64,000 nucleotides of DNA from CAXBDP01 sp963974465 (GTDB taxonomy: Bacteria; Bacteroidota; Bacteroidia; Cytophagales; Cyclobacteriaceae): the NCBI GenBank assembly GCA_049340005.1, contig JBMPIY010000012.1; one strand, written 5' to 3'. This document shows, piece by piece, positions 7,947 to 17,318 of the stretch. A program made the translations under genes and the position numbers. Each line of letters starts with the position of its first letter. Position 1 is the first letter of the stretch. A model generated the notes under the pieces. The model was not told where the DNA came from. It worked only from the letters and a program-made list of their open reading frames with translations, and did no database searches.

Positions 7947-8843
7947 TTATACATCTGATAGCAAGCCAAACCCGAATAGAATTACAAAAATTAAAGTACT
8001 AATAGCTAGCTGCTTAAGATACGGATCTAATCTATCTGCTGCTTTATAATTTTTAACTGCTTTAATATTCCGTAAGAATAATGGAACCACCAAAATAAAT
8101 AAGAACTGAAAGATAGATTCATAATTAATTATCATGAATATAATGGCACTTATAGTTCCTAAAAATATTAATATAACATGATAGTTTACTGCGGCTTCTC
8201 TTCCAATTCTTACTGGGATTGACCTTTTTCCAGCTTTCACATCCGACTCAATATCTCGGATATTATTGAGATTGAGAACTGCAGTTGAAAAAAACCCACA
8301 TGAGATGGCGGGTAAAATATTTGCAGGATTGAGCTCTTCCGTAAATAAATAATCGCTACCTAACACACCCAATAACCCGAAAAACAAAAAAACAGAAATA
8401 TCTCCCAAGCCAATGTAGCCGTAAGGATTCTTCCCAGCTGTATAGGTTATGGCAGCATAAATTGCGGCAACTCCAAACCCTAAGAAAATATAAAAGCCTA
8501 CCTGCTGAAAACCAACTGAATAATAAAGCAGCATTATCCCGGAAACGAAAGACAAAATGGAGAATAGGATAATGGCATTCTTCATTACTTTCGCACTTAT
8601 CTCACCTGATTGCACCAATCTACGTGGACCAGTTCTTTCATTGCTATCCGCACCATTTACAAAATCGCCATAATCGTTGGCAAAATTAGAAAGTACTTGC
8701 AGCAATATCGTAGTGAGTACTAAAAAGGAAAATATTATCCAATCAAAAAAGCCATCATATTTTGCCAAAATTGCACCCATACCTACGCAAGCCAAAGCAA
8801 GCGGGAGGGTACGTAATCTGGCTGCTTGTATCCATTTTTTCAT
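7947..8843 (-). CDS. menA: 1,4-dihydroxy-2-naphthoate polyprenyltransferase
   Basis: An integral membrane UbiA-family prenyltransferase (298 residues, about nine hydrophobic segments) that attaches the polyprenyl tail in menaquinone synthesis. The first Asp-rich prenyl-diphosphate motif is NFANDYGDFVNGAD followed by GPRRLVQSG; the second is NNIRDIESDVKAGKRSIPVRIG. Both fit MenA rather than UbiA. The start MKKWIQAARLRT was chosen over an in-frame ATG 18 bases upstream because that upstream ATG overlaps a perfect -7 promoter box. Menaquinone would serve the succinate dehydrogenase encoded at 46.7-50.2 kb. Confidence 0.92.
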   Translation of the reverse strand: MKKWIQAARLRTLPLALACVGMGAILAKYDGFFDWIIFSFLVLTTILLQVLSNFANDYGDFVNGADSNERTGPRRLVQSGEISAKVMKNAIILFSILSFVSGIMLLYYSVGFQQVGFYIFLGFGVAAIYAAITYTAGKNPYGYIGLGDISVFLFFGLLGVLGSDYLFTEELNPANILPAISCGFFSTAVLNLNNIRDIESDVKAGKRSIPVRIGREAAVNYHVILIFLGTISAIIFMIINYESIFQFLFILVVPLFLRNIKAVKNYKAADRLDPYLKQLAISTLIFVILFGFGLLSDV

Positions 8844-8850
8844 ATCAGTG

Positions 8851-8858
8851 CAAAGATA
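8851..8858 (-). promoter_or_regulatory. -7 promoter element of menA, abutting the start codon
   Basis: The minus strand reads TATCTTTG, a perfect TAnnTTTG, with only 7 bases before the menA ATG. Transcription would begin at or within a couple of bases of the start codon, implying a leaderless message. Confidence 0.6.
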
Positions 8859-8914
8859 CATTCACAATAGATTTTATTTCCTACATTGTATTTAAGAATT
8901 AAACCACCCGACAC

Positions 8915-9712
8915 ATGAGTACTCAGAATTCAAAAAATAGACTCTTCATACATATCTTATGTATCCTAGGATTTATCGGAATGGTTACTGTAAATGCTTT
9001 AGCTAATGCCCTTCCAATAAATGGCTACACTACAGGAGAATTGTCTGCTTTCTATCCCAACCTGTTTGTGCCATCAGGAATTACTTTTTCTATCTGGGGA
9101 CTAATCTACTTGAGCTTAATTGCATATTTAATTTACCAAAGCACTGTACTTCGCAAAGCAGATGGTGTATTTATCGAAAAAATGGGATTTCTATTCTTTC
9201 TAACCTGCTTGGCGAATTCGGCTTGGATTTTTGCATGGCATTATCAAATTACTTTACTCTCCTTGGCTATAATGCTTATTTTACTCTTATTATTAATTAA
9301 AATCACTATAGCAATAAATGTAGGCATTCCACAAGGCAATCCCAGCAAAAAATGGTTTCTGCATATTCCATTTAGCATGTATTTAGGCTGGATCTCCATT
9401 GCTACTATTGCAAATGTCACTGCCGTTTTGGTAGATCTAGAGTGGAATGGAGCAGGTATCTCAGAAGCACTTTGGGCGAAAATTCTTATTGTGATTGGCG
9501 CTGCATTAGCTTTAATAATGCTTCAACTAAGAAAAGATATTATCTACAGTTTGGTTGTAATTTGGGCATTTGCAGGCATTATCATCAAAAGAACTGCGGG
9601 AGGAGAAATGCTGCTCGAAAACATATCACTAATTGCTGTGATATCAATCGCTGTAATTTTGGTAGATATTTTAAGAAAATGGAATAGAATTGGGAAAATC
9701 TATTTTTCATGA
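8915..9712 (+). CDS. TspO/MBR-like tryptophan-rich membrane protein
   Basis: A 265-residue multi-spanning membrane protein with about seven or eight hydrophobic helices. The segment LFVPSGITFSIWGLIYLSLIAY resembles the TspO/MBR family loop (P-x-G-x2-F-x2-W). ANSAWIFAWHYQ and LGWISIATIANVTAVLVDLEW are further Trp-rich helices typical of these longer Bacteroidota relatives. TspO proteins bind tetrapyrroles and other hydrophobic ligands, but the ligand here is unknown. It is transcribed divergently from menA with 71 bases between the starts. Confidence 0.75.
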   Translation: MSTQNSKNRLFIHILCILGFIGMVTVNALANALPINGYTTGELSAFYPNLFVPSGITFSIWGLIYLSLIAYLIYQSTVLRKADGVFIEKMGFLFFLTCLANSAWIFAWHYQITLLSLAIMLILLLLLIKITIAINVGIPQGNPSKKWFLHIPFSMYLGWISIATIANVTAVLVDLEWNGAGISEALWAKILIVIGAALALIMLQLRKDIIYSLVVIWAFAGIIIKRTAGGEMLLENISLIAVISIAVILVDILRKWNRIGKIYFS

Positions 9713-9748
9713 ATTACCTAATTATTTCCTTTTTCAGATTTGCAAAAA

Positions 9749-10336
9749 TCAGCTTGTAATGTCCTTGATTATTTTCTGATCTGTAGGATTTACTGAAGAA
9801 GGATAAAATTTGACTAAATCGCCATCTTCATTAATAAGGTATTTACAGAAGTTCCAAGTTGGTTCTTGATCATTCCAACCATTCTGTGACTTGTCGGACA
9901 ACCACCTGTAAAGCGGGTGTTGATCAACTCCTTTAACAGAAACCTTCTCGAACATACGGAACGAAACTCCATAATTTGTTTCGCAAAACTCTATAATTTC
10001 CTCATTGCTTCCAGGCTCTTGCCCACCAAAATTATTTGCTGGAAATCCGAGAACCACTACCTTATCGCCATAATCCTTATGCAGCTTTTGCAAATCTGCA
10101 TATTGGGGAGTATAGCCACATTTTGAGGCAACATTTACGATTAAAACCTTTTTTCCTTCAAATTCAGTAAAGTCTATTTCTTCACCATTAATTGATCGCA
10201 TTTTGAAATCATAAAAAGAAGTCATTGGCTTTATATTGTCTTCGTTTTCAATCACTTTAGAAGTTAGCATTGGTCGAGCTACTAATATTGCAACCGCAAG
10301 CAATACTCCTGTAGATAATAATAGCACCTTTTTCAT
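9749..10336 (-). CDS. Glutathione peroxidase-family thiol peroxidase, membrane-anchored or exported
   Basis: A 195-residue peroxidase of the GPx family. It has the peroxidatic Cys73 in NVASKCGYTPQY, the catalytic Gln in GFPANNFGGQEPG, and the Trp/Asn motif WNFCKYLINEDGD. It is a cysteine, not selenocysteine, form and in bacteria of this type is more likely thioredoxin-dependent than glutathione-dependent (family knowledge). Residues 1-20 (KKVLLLSTGVLLAVAILVA) are a signal peptide or N-terminal anchor with no lipobox cysteine, so the enzyme probably works in the periplasm. It stands alone, downstream of argS with a 93-base gap. Confidence 0.9.
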   Translation of the reverse strand: MKKVLLLSTGVLLAVAILVARPMLTSKVIENEDNIKPMTSFYDFKMRSINGEEIDFTEFEGKKVLIVNVASKCGYTPQYADLQKLHKDYGDKVVVLGFPANNFGGQEPGSNEEIIEFCETNYGVSFRMFEKVSVKGVDQHPLYRWLSDKSQNGWNDQEPTWNFCKYLINEDGDLVKFYPSSVNPTDQKIIKDITS

Positions 10337-10429
10337 AATTCCATGTTTTTGGTTTGTGCAAAATACGAAGAATGCACTTCATAATATCTTCAATATAAGG
10401 AATCAAGCCCGCTTTATCAAAACAAAGAC

Positions 10430-12220
10430 CTACATACGTTCAGGTACCTCAACACCAAGTAACAACATAGCGTTCTCTATTGTTTTGGCTACTTGTTGTG
10501 ACAAAGCAACTCTCATAGCCATTACCGCATTATCCTCTTCTTTAAAGATGGAATGTACGGTGTAAAAGCGATTATATTCCTTCGCCAAATCATAAGCATA
10601 TTGAGCAATCACAGCAGGATCCATATTATCACCCGCGAGAGCAATTTTGCTTGGATAGTCCGAAATCACTTTAATTAAGTCAATTTCTTCTGCTGCTAAA
10701 TGTTGTTGATTTGTTACTACTTCAGCATTTGTTTCTATTCCTAATTGCTTAGCTCTTCTAAGAATTGATGAAATCCTTGCAAAGGTATATTGAATAAACG
10801 GTGCTGTAAATCCTTGAAATTCAACAGATTCCTGAGGGTTAAATAGTATTCTTTTCTTAGGATCTACTCGTAATAAATAGAACTTGAGAGCTCCCAAGCC
10901 TAACTTTCTATAAAGCTCTTTTGCTTCAGTTTCATCAAAACCTTCCACTTTGCCAAGTTCTTGAGTGTGCTGCTCGGCAGTATCAAGCATCTCTTGCATT
11001 AGATCATCGGCATCCACCACTGTTCCCTCCCGCGATTTCATTTTACCCGATGGCAAATCTACCATCCCATACGACAAATGGTACAATCCATCAGCATAGC
11101 TTCTTCCCAATTTTTTCAGAATGGAAAACAAAACTTTAAAATGATAATCTTGCTCATTACCAACTACATATACAGATTTATCAAACTTAAAATCTCCATA
11201 TTTCAGATCAGCTGTACCCATATCTTGAGTGATATAAACTGAAGTACCATCTGCTCGAAGAACTAATTTCTCATCCATTCCCTCGTCTGTCAGATCCACC
11301 CAGACCGAGCCATCATCCTTCTTAAAAAAGACTCCTTTTTCTAGCCCTTCTTCAACAATATCTTTTCCCAATAAATATGTTTCCGATTCGTAATAATACT
11401 TATCAAAATGAATTCCCATGGTTTCATAACTCTGATTGAAGCCATCGTAAACCCAGCCATTCATTTGCTTCCAGAGAGCGATTACTTCTGGGTCGTTTGC
11501 CTCCCATTTTTGTAGCATTGCCTGAGCCTCGAGTAAAATTGGCGCTTTCTTTTTAGCTTGCTCTGCTTCCATGCCTCCAGCTACCAATTCCTCAATCTCC
11601 TTTTTATACTCTTGATCAAATTTCACATAATATTTACCCGCTAGGTGATCTCCCTTTAGTCGGCTTGATTCCGGTGTCTCGCCATTTCCATAGCGGAGAT
11701 AAGCAAGCATGGATTTACAAATATGTATACCACGGTCATTCACAAGATTACTCATGCTTACATCATAACCATTGGCTCTCAAAATTTGAGAAATACTATG
11801 ACCTAAAAAATTATTACGTAAATGGCCTAAATGCAGCGGCTTATTGGTATTAGGAGATGAAAACTCAACTAGCACCTTTTTATTGGTGGGAGGATGAATA
11901 CCAAAATTAGGCGTGTCCAGAATTTCCGCAAACAGATTGAGCCAAACAATATCGCTTAATTCTATATTGAGAAAGCCCTTTACCACATTGAAGCTCTTAA
12001 CTTCGGATTTATGTTGCAAAAGGTATTCTCCTAAAATGCGTCCTGTTTCCTCAGGATTTTTCTTAGACAGTCTAACGTATGGAAAAGTCACAAAAGTATG
12101 GCTCCCAACGAACTCCTTACGAGTTTCTTGAAGTCCAATTTCAGATATATCTAGTTCTGTATCAAAGGTTGCTTTGAATGCTTCGGAAAGACTTTTTTTT
12201 AGTAAAGAATCTATATTCAT
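10430..12220 (-). CDS. argS: Arginyl-tRNA synthetase
   Basis: A class Ia aminoacyl-tRNA synthetase, 596 residues, that charges tRNA-Arg. It has the N-terminal additional domain, the HIGH-type motif as PLHLGHLRNNFLGHS, and a KMSKS equivalent written SGKMKSREGTVVDADDL. The C-terminal anticodon-binding domain ends ALSQQVAKTIENAMLLLGVEVPERM, which is the usual ArgRS tail. Other details are family-typical (YVVGNEQDYHFKVLF). The neighbouring genes are arginase and arginine decarboxylase, so three arginine-using functions sit side by side, but with no obvious shared promoter beyond argS and arginase being codirectional with a 64-base gap. Confidence 0.97.
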   Translation of the reverse strand: MNIDSLLKKSLSEAFKATFDTELDISEIGLQETRKEFVGSHTFVTFPYVRLSKKNPEETGRILGEYLLQHKSEVKSFNVVKGFLNIELSDIVWLNLFAEILDTPNFGIHPPTNKKVLVEFSSPNTNKPLHLGHLRNNFLGHSISQILRANGYDVSMSNLVNDRGIHICKSMLAYLRYGNGETPESSRLKGDHLAGKYYVKFDQEYKKEIEELVAGGMEAEQAKKKAPILLEAQAMLQKWEANDPEVIALWKQMNGWVYDGFNQSYETMGIHFDKYYYESETYLLGKDIVEEGLEKGVFFKKDDGSVWVDLTDEGMDEKLVLRADGTSVYITQDMGTADLKYGDFKFDKSVYVVGNEQDYHFKVLFSILKKLGRSYADGLYHLSYGMVDLPSGKMKSREGTVVDADDLMQEMLDTAEQHTQELGKVEGFDETEAKELYRKLGLGALKFYLLRVDPKKRILFNPQESVEFQGFTAPFIQYTFARISSILRRAKQLGIETNAEVVTNQQHLAAEEIDLIKVISDYPSKIALAGDNMDPAVIAQYAYDLAKEYNRFYTVHSIFKEEDNAVMAMRVALSQQVAKTIENAMLLLGVEVPERM

Positions 12221-12284
12221 CAGATTAATTTTAACAGGTCAAATGCTTCATTTATAAAAGCTTAAAAAAATCACTTTAATTACT

Positions 12285-13235
12285 CTAGAAATTGCTTACT
12301 AGTGATTTGGTGGTTTCTTCCAATATATCAAAGGCTGCTTCGGCAGTTACGTTTTCATGATCGAAAGTAGGGTTCACTTCTACTATTTCCCAACAGCAAA
12401 CGCGCTTGTCTTTTATCAACTCTTTATTCATCTCTAATGCTTGGTCAATGCTCAAACCATTTTCAACTGGAGTGCCTGTCCCAGATGAAATATTTGAATC
12501 TAGGCTATCTACATCAAATGAAATATAAATTTGTTCGCAATCTTTTAAGGATTCGAGAGCTTCTTTACAAACCGTTGAAATCCCTCTATTATTGATATCA
12601 CGGATGGTAAAGTTTGGAATATTGTATTTTTCAATCAGAAAATCTTCTGGAGCCTCGGTAGATCTTACGCTCATGAAAACAATATCAGTAGGACTAATTT
12701 TCGGCCCTGAAATTCCAATCTCCTTTATATTTTCCCAAAGCTGTTTAGTATTTTCATCGATGTCATTCACTTGACATTCTAGGTTATCCAAGCCGCAAAC
12801 TATAGCAAGTGGCATACCGTGCATATTGCCAGATGGTGTGGTATATGGCGAATGCATATCTGCATGTGCATCAATCCAGATCACGCCTAGTCTTTTATCT
12901 GGAGCAGCAGCTTTCAATCCGCAAATTGTACCAGCTGCAGTAGAATGATCTCCAGCAAGAATAATAGGAAATTTACCTTTTTTTCTTTCTGCTTTTACGG
13001 TTTTTGAAACCCTATCTAACATTGTAAATACACCATCTATATATTTAGCAAAGGGAAATTTATTCCCTTTGTAGAGCATGTCATTTTCGTCCTTTACGCT
13101 AATTGGGTCATATTCAGCAAAGAACGTTGATTTCTTATCTAAGCTAGCAATTTTAAGGGCATCCACTCCTAAACTCGCCCCTCTTGTGCCTGCCGCTATT
13201 TCTGACTTTACTTCTATTAATTTTATGGGTCTCAT
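12285..13235 (-). CDS. Arginase (ureohydrolase family)
   Basis: A 316-residue manganese ureohydrolase that should split arginine into ornithine and urea. The three metal-binding signatures are present: LAGDHSTAAGTI, WIDAHADMHSP and SFDVDSLDSNISSGTGTPV. The N-terminal GTRGASLGVDALKIA and the C-terminal EVNPTFDHENVTAEAAFDIL fit arginase better than agmatinase. It is transcribed divergently from the arginine decarboxylase at 13301. The two would compete for arginine, so a shared 65-base intergenic region suggests coordinated control. A -7-like CATCTTTG (one mismatch) ends 4 bases before the ATG, again a possible leaderless start. Confidence 0.88.
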   Translation of the reverse strand: MRPIKLIEVKSEIAAGTRGASLGVDALKIASLDKKSTFFAEYDPISVKDENDMLYKGNKFPFAKYIDGVFTMLDRVSKTVKAERKKGKFPIILAGDHSTAAGTICGLKAAAPDKRLGVIWIDAHADMHSPYTTPSGNMHGMPLAIVCGLDNLECQVNDIDENTKQLWENIKEIGISGPKISPTDIVFMSVRSTEAPEDFLIEKYNIPNFTIRDINNRGISTVCKEALESLKDCEQIYISFDVDSLDSNISSGTGTPVENGLSIDQALEMNKELIKDKRVCCWEIVEVNPTFDHENVTAEAAFDILEETTKSLVSNF

Positions 13236-13300
13236 TTTGCAAAGATGTTAAAAATTGGCCATTATTGCAGTCTTTTTCAATTTTGGAATATACGTAAAGG

Positions 13301-14707
13301 ATGAAAAGTTACATTGATTTGATTGAGCAAACCTTCGACTTTCCTACACAGGAATTTAGAGTCGAAGAGAACGAGTTATTTTTTAATGATGTGCCACTGA
13401 TGGACGTCATAAAAGAGTATGGAACTCCACTAAAACTTACCTACCTCCCGCGTATTTCGCAGAACATCCAAAATTCGAAGAGGTTCTTTAGAAACGCAAT
13501 CAAAAAAAGGAAATACGAAGGTACATATACCTATTGTTATTGTACCAAGTCTTCCCATTTTTCCTTTGTAATGGAGGAAGCACTCAAAAATGATATACAT
13601 ATCGAAACCTCAAGTGCTTTTGACATACCTATCATAAGGAGACTGCATGAGGAAGGCAAAATCAATAAAAACACTTTCATCCTTTGTAATGGTTTTAAAA
13701 GACCATTATATACTGAATATATTAGCGATCTGATTAATGATGGCTTCTCTCGTTGTATTCCGATTTTAGATAACCTGAAAGAACTTGATTACTACGAAAA
13801 GAATGTAAAAGGGAATTATCAAGTTGGGATAAGAATGGCTGCGGATGAAGAGCCAAACTTTGAGTTTTACACCTCCCGTCTTGGCATCCGCTATAATGAT
13901 GTGGTGCAGCATTATCAAGAGAAAATAAAGCCTAGCAAAAAAGCGAAGCTTAAGTTATTGCACTTCTTTATTAATACTGGGATAAAAGACACTGCTTATT
14001 ACTGGAGTGAGCTGAGCAGATTTATGTATAAATACTGCGAGCTCAAGAAAATCTGTCCTGATTTAGACACAATCGATATTGGTGGTGGTTTTCCAATCAA
14101 AACAAGCTTGACATTTGAATACGATTACCAGTATATGGTGGATCAAATCATTGAAAATATTCAGTGGATTTGCCAGAAAAATAATGTTCCAGTACCAAAT
14201 ATTATGACCGAATTTGGTAGCTATACTGTAGGCGAAAGCGGTGCTGTTTTGTATTCAGTTCTTGACCAGAAGCTTCAAAATGACAAGGAACTTTGGTATA
14301 TGATCGACGGCTCCTTTATCACACACTTACCAGATGCTTGGGGACTAAACCAGAAGTATATAATGTTGGCTGTCAATAAGTGGGAAGATCCTTTCCATAG
14401 AGTGAACTTGGGTGGCTTAACTTGTGATAGTATGGATTACTATAACTCAGAGGCTCATACTTCTGAGGTGTTTATGCCCAAAATTCAAGATTCTGAGCAA
14501 TTGTACTTGGGCTTTTTCCATACCGGTGCCTATCAGGAATCACTTGGCGGATATGGCGGAATTCAACATTGCTTAATTCCAGCTCCAAAGCATGTGATTA
14601 TTGACAGAGATAAAGATGGTAAATTCAATTACAAGCTTTTTGCTCCGGAGCAAGCCAGTGAGTCAATGCTAAAAACACTTGGCTACGCACCTAAAAGTTC
14701 AGAATAA
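13301..14707 (+). CDS. speA: Arginine decarboxylase (fold III, PLP-dependent)
   Basis: A 468-residue Orn/DAP/Arg decarboxylase group 2 enzyme, which should make agmatine for polyamine synthesis. The PLP-binding Lys83 lies in YCYCTKSSHFSFV at the start of the alanine-racemase-type barrel. Other landmarks are HIETSSAFD, the glycine-rich phosphate loop DIGGGFPIKTSL and PNIMTEFGSYTVGESGA. LGFFHTGAYQESLGGYGG in the C-terminal beta domain contains the region for the catalytic contribution of the second subunit. It is shorter than the E. coli SpeA type but typical of Bacteroidota. Arginase is its divergent neighbour. Its last 17 bases overlap the convergent HAD phosphatase gene. Confidence 0.87.
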   Translation: MKSYIDLIEQTFDFPTQEFRVEENELFFNDVPLMDVIKEYGTPLKLTYLPRISQNIQNSKRFFRNAIKKRKYEGTYTYCYCTKSSHFSFVMEEALKNDIHIETSSAFDIPIIRRLHEEGKINKNTFILCNGFKRPLYTEYISDLINDGFSRCIPILDNLKELDYYEKNVKGNYQVGIRMAADEEPNFEFYTSRLGIRYNDVVQHYQEKIKPSKKAKLKLLHFFINTGIKDTAYYWSELSRFMYKYCELKKICPDLDTIDIGGGFPIKTSLTFEYDYQYMVDQIIENIQWICQKNNVPVPNIMTEFGSYTVGESGAVLYSVLDQKLQNDKELWYMIDGSFITHLPDAWGLNQKYIMLAVNKWEDPFHRVNLGGLTCDSMDYYNSEAHTSEVFMPKIQDSEQLYLGFFHTGAYQESLGGYGGIQHCLIPAPKHVIIDRDKDGKFNYKLFAPEQASESMLKTLGYAPKSSE

Positions 14708-15200
14708 AGTTTGTCGCATCAGTCAATGATTTAGCAGCAAAGTAAGGGTCGGGATCAAGCTTATCATTTATTAAGATCCCTTTGATCCCAAGTTTTGCGG
14801 CAGGTTGAAGATCTCTTAATTGATCGCCAATCATCCAAGATTTGGCTGGATTGATATGATATTTGGCCACGGCACGTTCGAAAAGTAAAGTCCCTGGCTT
14901 TCTTCCCAAAGAATTAGTGTAATCTGGGTGGTAGGGACTATAATATATTGCGTCGATTAAACCTCCCACTTCTTTTTGGAGTTTAACATGGCAATTGTGC
15001 ATATCTGATTTAGTGTAAATCCCTTTTGCAATGCCTCCTTGGTTGGTTATTACAATTAATAGAAAGCCTGCATTTTTGAGTTTTTGTAAGCATGGAAAGA
15101 CTTCATCTGGCACGATAAAATCGTCGACTTTATAAGTATATTCGCCACGCTCTTGATTAAGGACTCCATCGCGATCAAGAAAAATACACGGATTATTCAA
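14691..15200 (-). CDS. HAD-family phosphatase, GmhB/HisB-N type
   Basis: A 169-residue HAD IIIA phosphatase close to D-glycero-D-manno-heptose-1,7-bisphosphate 7-phosphatase. It has the nucleophile motif FLDRDGVLNQERGEYTY, motif II ITNQGGIAKG, RKPGTLLFERA (motif III region) and IGDQLRDLQPAAKLGIKG (motif IV). The zinc-loop Cys/His set of classic GmhB is only partly visible: Cys46-like NCHVKL and SPYHPDY without paired cysteines. The substrate may therefore not be the heptose; HisB-N-like histidinol phosphatase or another sugar phosphatase is possible. It overlaps the arginine decarboxylase gene tail to tail by 17 bases. Confidence 0.8.
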   Translation of the reverse strand: MNNPCIFLDRDGVLNQERGEYTYKVDDFIVPDEVFPCLQKLKNAGFLLIVITNQGGIAKGIYTKSDMHNCHVKLQKEVGGLIDAIYYSPYHPDYTNSLGRKPGTLLFERAVAKYHINPAKSWMIGDQLRDLQPAAKLGIKGILINDKLDPDPYFAAKSLTDATNFILNF

Positions 15201-15322
15201 TCTGTTTTCAAAGTTTGTTTTGCCGTATCAAGTAAGCGAAATATCTTGTGAAAGAAAATTGGTAATAACATTGAAAAAATGAATATTTTTGAAAATGGGG
15301 CTTACACACTCAAACTAGTCTA

Positions 15323-16093
15323 ATGAGCGATTCGCTGGTTCTGATACCAACATACAACGAGAAAGAAAATATTGAAGCTATTATTAGGAAGGTAATGTCC
15401 TTGCCTAAAAACTTTCATGTATTGATAATCGATGATGGATCTCCAGATGGAACTGCTGCAATCGTAAAAAAACTACAAACTGAGTTTTCAGACAAGCTTT
15501 TTATCTATGAGAGAAAAGGAAAACAAGGTCTAGGTACGGCTTATATTGCTGGTTTCAGATATGGCCTACTGAATGGCTATCAATATATATTTGAAATGGA
15601 CGCTGATTTTTCGCATAATCCTGAGGATCTTATCCATTTGTATAATGCTTGCGCTGTTGAAGGTTTTGATATGAGTGTAGGTTCACGCTATATTAATGGA
15701 GTAAATGTGGTCAATTGGCCAATGGGCAGGGTATTGATGTCTTATTTCGCGAGTTATTATGTTCGGTTTGTAACTGGATTGGATATACAAGACACCACTG
15801 CGGGATTCAAGTGCTATAAGCGGGTGGTTTTGGAAACGATAAACCTCGATAAAATTAAGTTTGTAGGTTATGCTTTTCAAATCGAAATGAAATTCACCAC
15901 TTGGAAATACGGATTCAAAATAAAAGAAGTGCCAATCATATTTACAGATCGCACAAAAGGACAATCCAAGATGTCAACAGGAATTTTCAAAGAGGCTTTT
16001 ATGGGTGTTATCCAAATGAAGATAAGAAGTTTGTTTAGAGATTACCAAGCAGCTAATCAAAGCGAATTGACTGAACAGGCTGAACTTGAGTAA
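15323..16093 (+). CDS. Polyprenol-phosphate mannosyltransferase-like GT2 glycosyltransferase
   Basis: A 256-residue glycosyltransferase family 2 protein similar to dolichol-phosphate mannose synthase. It has the GT-A nucleotide-binding start VLIPTYNEKENIEAII, IIDDGSPDGTA, the metal-binding EMDADFSHNPED, and GSRYINGVNVVNWPMGR. There is no C-terminal membrane anchor, as in the soluble catalytic-only type. It probably transfers a sugar from a nucleotide donor to polyprenyl phosphate at the inner face of the membrane, feeding protein or envelope glycosylation; donor and acceptor are inferred. Its last 41 bases overlap the convergent permease gene, and a GCGGGAGG copy lies just after its stop. Confidence 0.86.
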   Translation: MSDSLVLIPTYNEKENIEAIIRKVMSLPKNFHVLIIDDGSPDGTAAIVKKLQTEFSDKLFIYERKGKQGLGTAYIAGFRYGLLNGYQYIFEMDADFSHNPEDLIHLYNACAVEGFDMSVGSRYINGVNVVNWPMGRVLMSYFASYYVRFVTGLDIQDTTAGFKCYKRVVLETINLDKIKFVGYAFQIEMKFTTWKYGFKIKEVPIIFTDRTKGQSKMSTGIFKEAFMGVIQMKIRSLFRDYQAANQSELTEQAELE

Positions 16094-17267
16094 CCCTGCG
16101 AAGCGGGAGGAATAAGGATAAAAGTACTAGTAGGATTGTAACTACATTGATTAAAATAATAGGTAGCAGACTCCACTGAATAGGAACGAACTCCATAAAA
16201 TAGTTTTCTGGATCGAGCTTAATTACTTTCCATCTATATTGAACAAAGGCTAAGCTACAGCCAATCAAATTCCCAATCAATATTCCTTTGAATAAAATGC
16301 GTGAACCCAACACCCAAAAAATTCTGCGAATAAGCTGATCTTCCCCTCCCATTGCTTTCAGAATGCCAATCATATTGGTACGCTCCATTATCATAATAAA
16401 GAGTACCGAAACCATATTGAAACAAGCGACAAATAGAATTAAGCACAAAAAGATATTTACATTATTCGTTATAATCTGAAGCCAATCAAAGGTTTCCAAA
16501 TATTTCCGTTTAATGCTTTCGAAATAGTATTCATATCCAGCCCATTCTTCTAAATGAGCGATTACAGATGGTATTTCATCTTCAGAATTCAGGTAAATTT
16601 CCATTCCACCCGCCTCATCATCAGACCAGTCATTCAACCTTCTGATCATCCCGATATCTCCAATGATAATTTGCTTATCGAAATCCTCAAAACCAGTGGA
16701 ATAAATTCCTACAATCTCCAACCTGCGAGCCCTTGGTGGATCTTGAAAGAAAAATGCATTCACATTCATTCCCAATTCAAGCCTCATTCGTGTAGCTAAG
16801 GTCTCGCTAATAAGCACTTGAGTAGTATAACCAGTCGAATCAAACTGTATGAAGCTACCCTCCTTAATATATTTTTGAAAATTCTCCACCTTATAATGGG
16901 CAGGCACACCTTTGATAACAATACCTTCCACTTCGTCATCCACCCGCAATAAGGCTGGCTTGGAAGCAACTTCAATCACCTGATTTACAGCAGGCAAATC
17001 TTCCAACTCTTGCCATCTAGCTAACTGATTTATTGGATTCTCCTCAAAAGAACCTGACAAAGTGAATTTACTTACATGAACGTGTCCTGAGAAATCAAAT
17101 ACCTTTTGCTTGATTTCATTTCGAAAACCATCCAAGATTAAAAAAGAAACAAGCATAATGGCAACGCCCATTGCTATCCCTGCAACGGCAATACGGTAAA
17201 CAAGAGCAGAAAATTTACCACTGCTCTTAATGCTTATTTTCTGAGCTATAAAAAATGCTAAATTCAA
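16053..17267 (-). CDS. LolC/LolE-type ABC transporter permease (FtsX domain)
   Basis: A 404-residue inner-membrane permease with the MacB/FtsX layout: one N-terminal helix (about 25-47), a large periplasmic domain, then three C-terminal helices (about 270-390). The first residues, MNLAFFIAQKISIKSSGKFSALVYRIAVAG, and the segment GILKAMGGEDQLIRRIFWVLGSRILFKG are typical of LolC/LolE relatives that extract lipoproteins for the outer membrane. No ATPase gene is adjacent. The start is a TTG, because no ATG gives the conserved N-terminus. It is divergent from the NamZ-like gene and overlaps the GT2 gene tail. Confidence 0.82.
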   Translation of the reverse strand: MNLAFFIAQKISIKSSGKFSALVYRIAVAGIAMGVAIMLVSFLILDGFRNEIKQKVFDFSGHVHVSKFTLSGSFEENPINQLARWQELEDLPAVNQVIEVASKPALLRVDDEVEGIVIKGVPAHYKVENFQKYIKEGSFIQFDSTGYTTQVLISETLATRMRLELGMNVNAFFFQDPPRARRLEIVGIYSTGFEDFDKQIIIGDIGMIRRLNDWSDDEAGGMEIYLNSEDEIPSVIAHLEEWAGYEYYFESIKRKYLETFDWLQIITNNVNIFLCLILFVACFNMVSVLFIMIMERTNMIGILKAMGGEDQLIRRIFWVLGSRILFKGILIGNLIGCSLAFVQYRWKVIKLDPENYFMEFVPIQWSLLPIILINVVTILLVLLSLFLPLRRVTQVQPVQSIRFD

Positions 17268-17318
17268 GTTTTGAATATATTAGGAATCAAAATTGCTAAA
17301 TTTCACAAAAACTACCCC

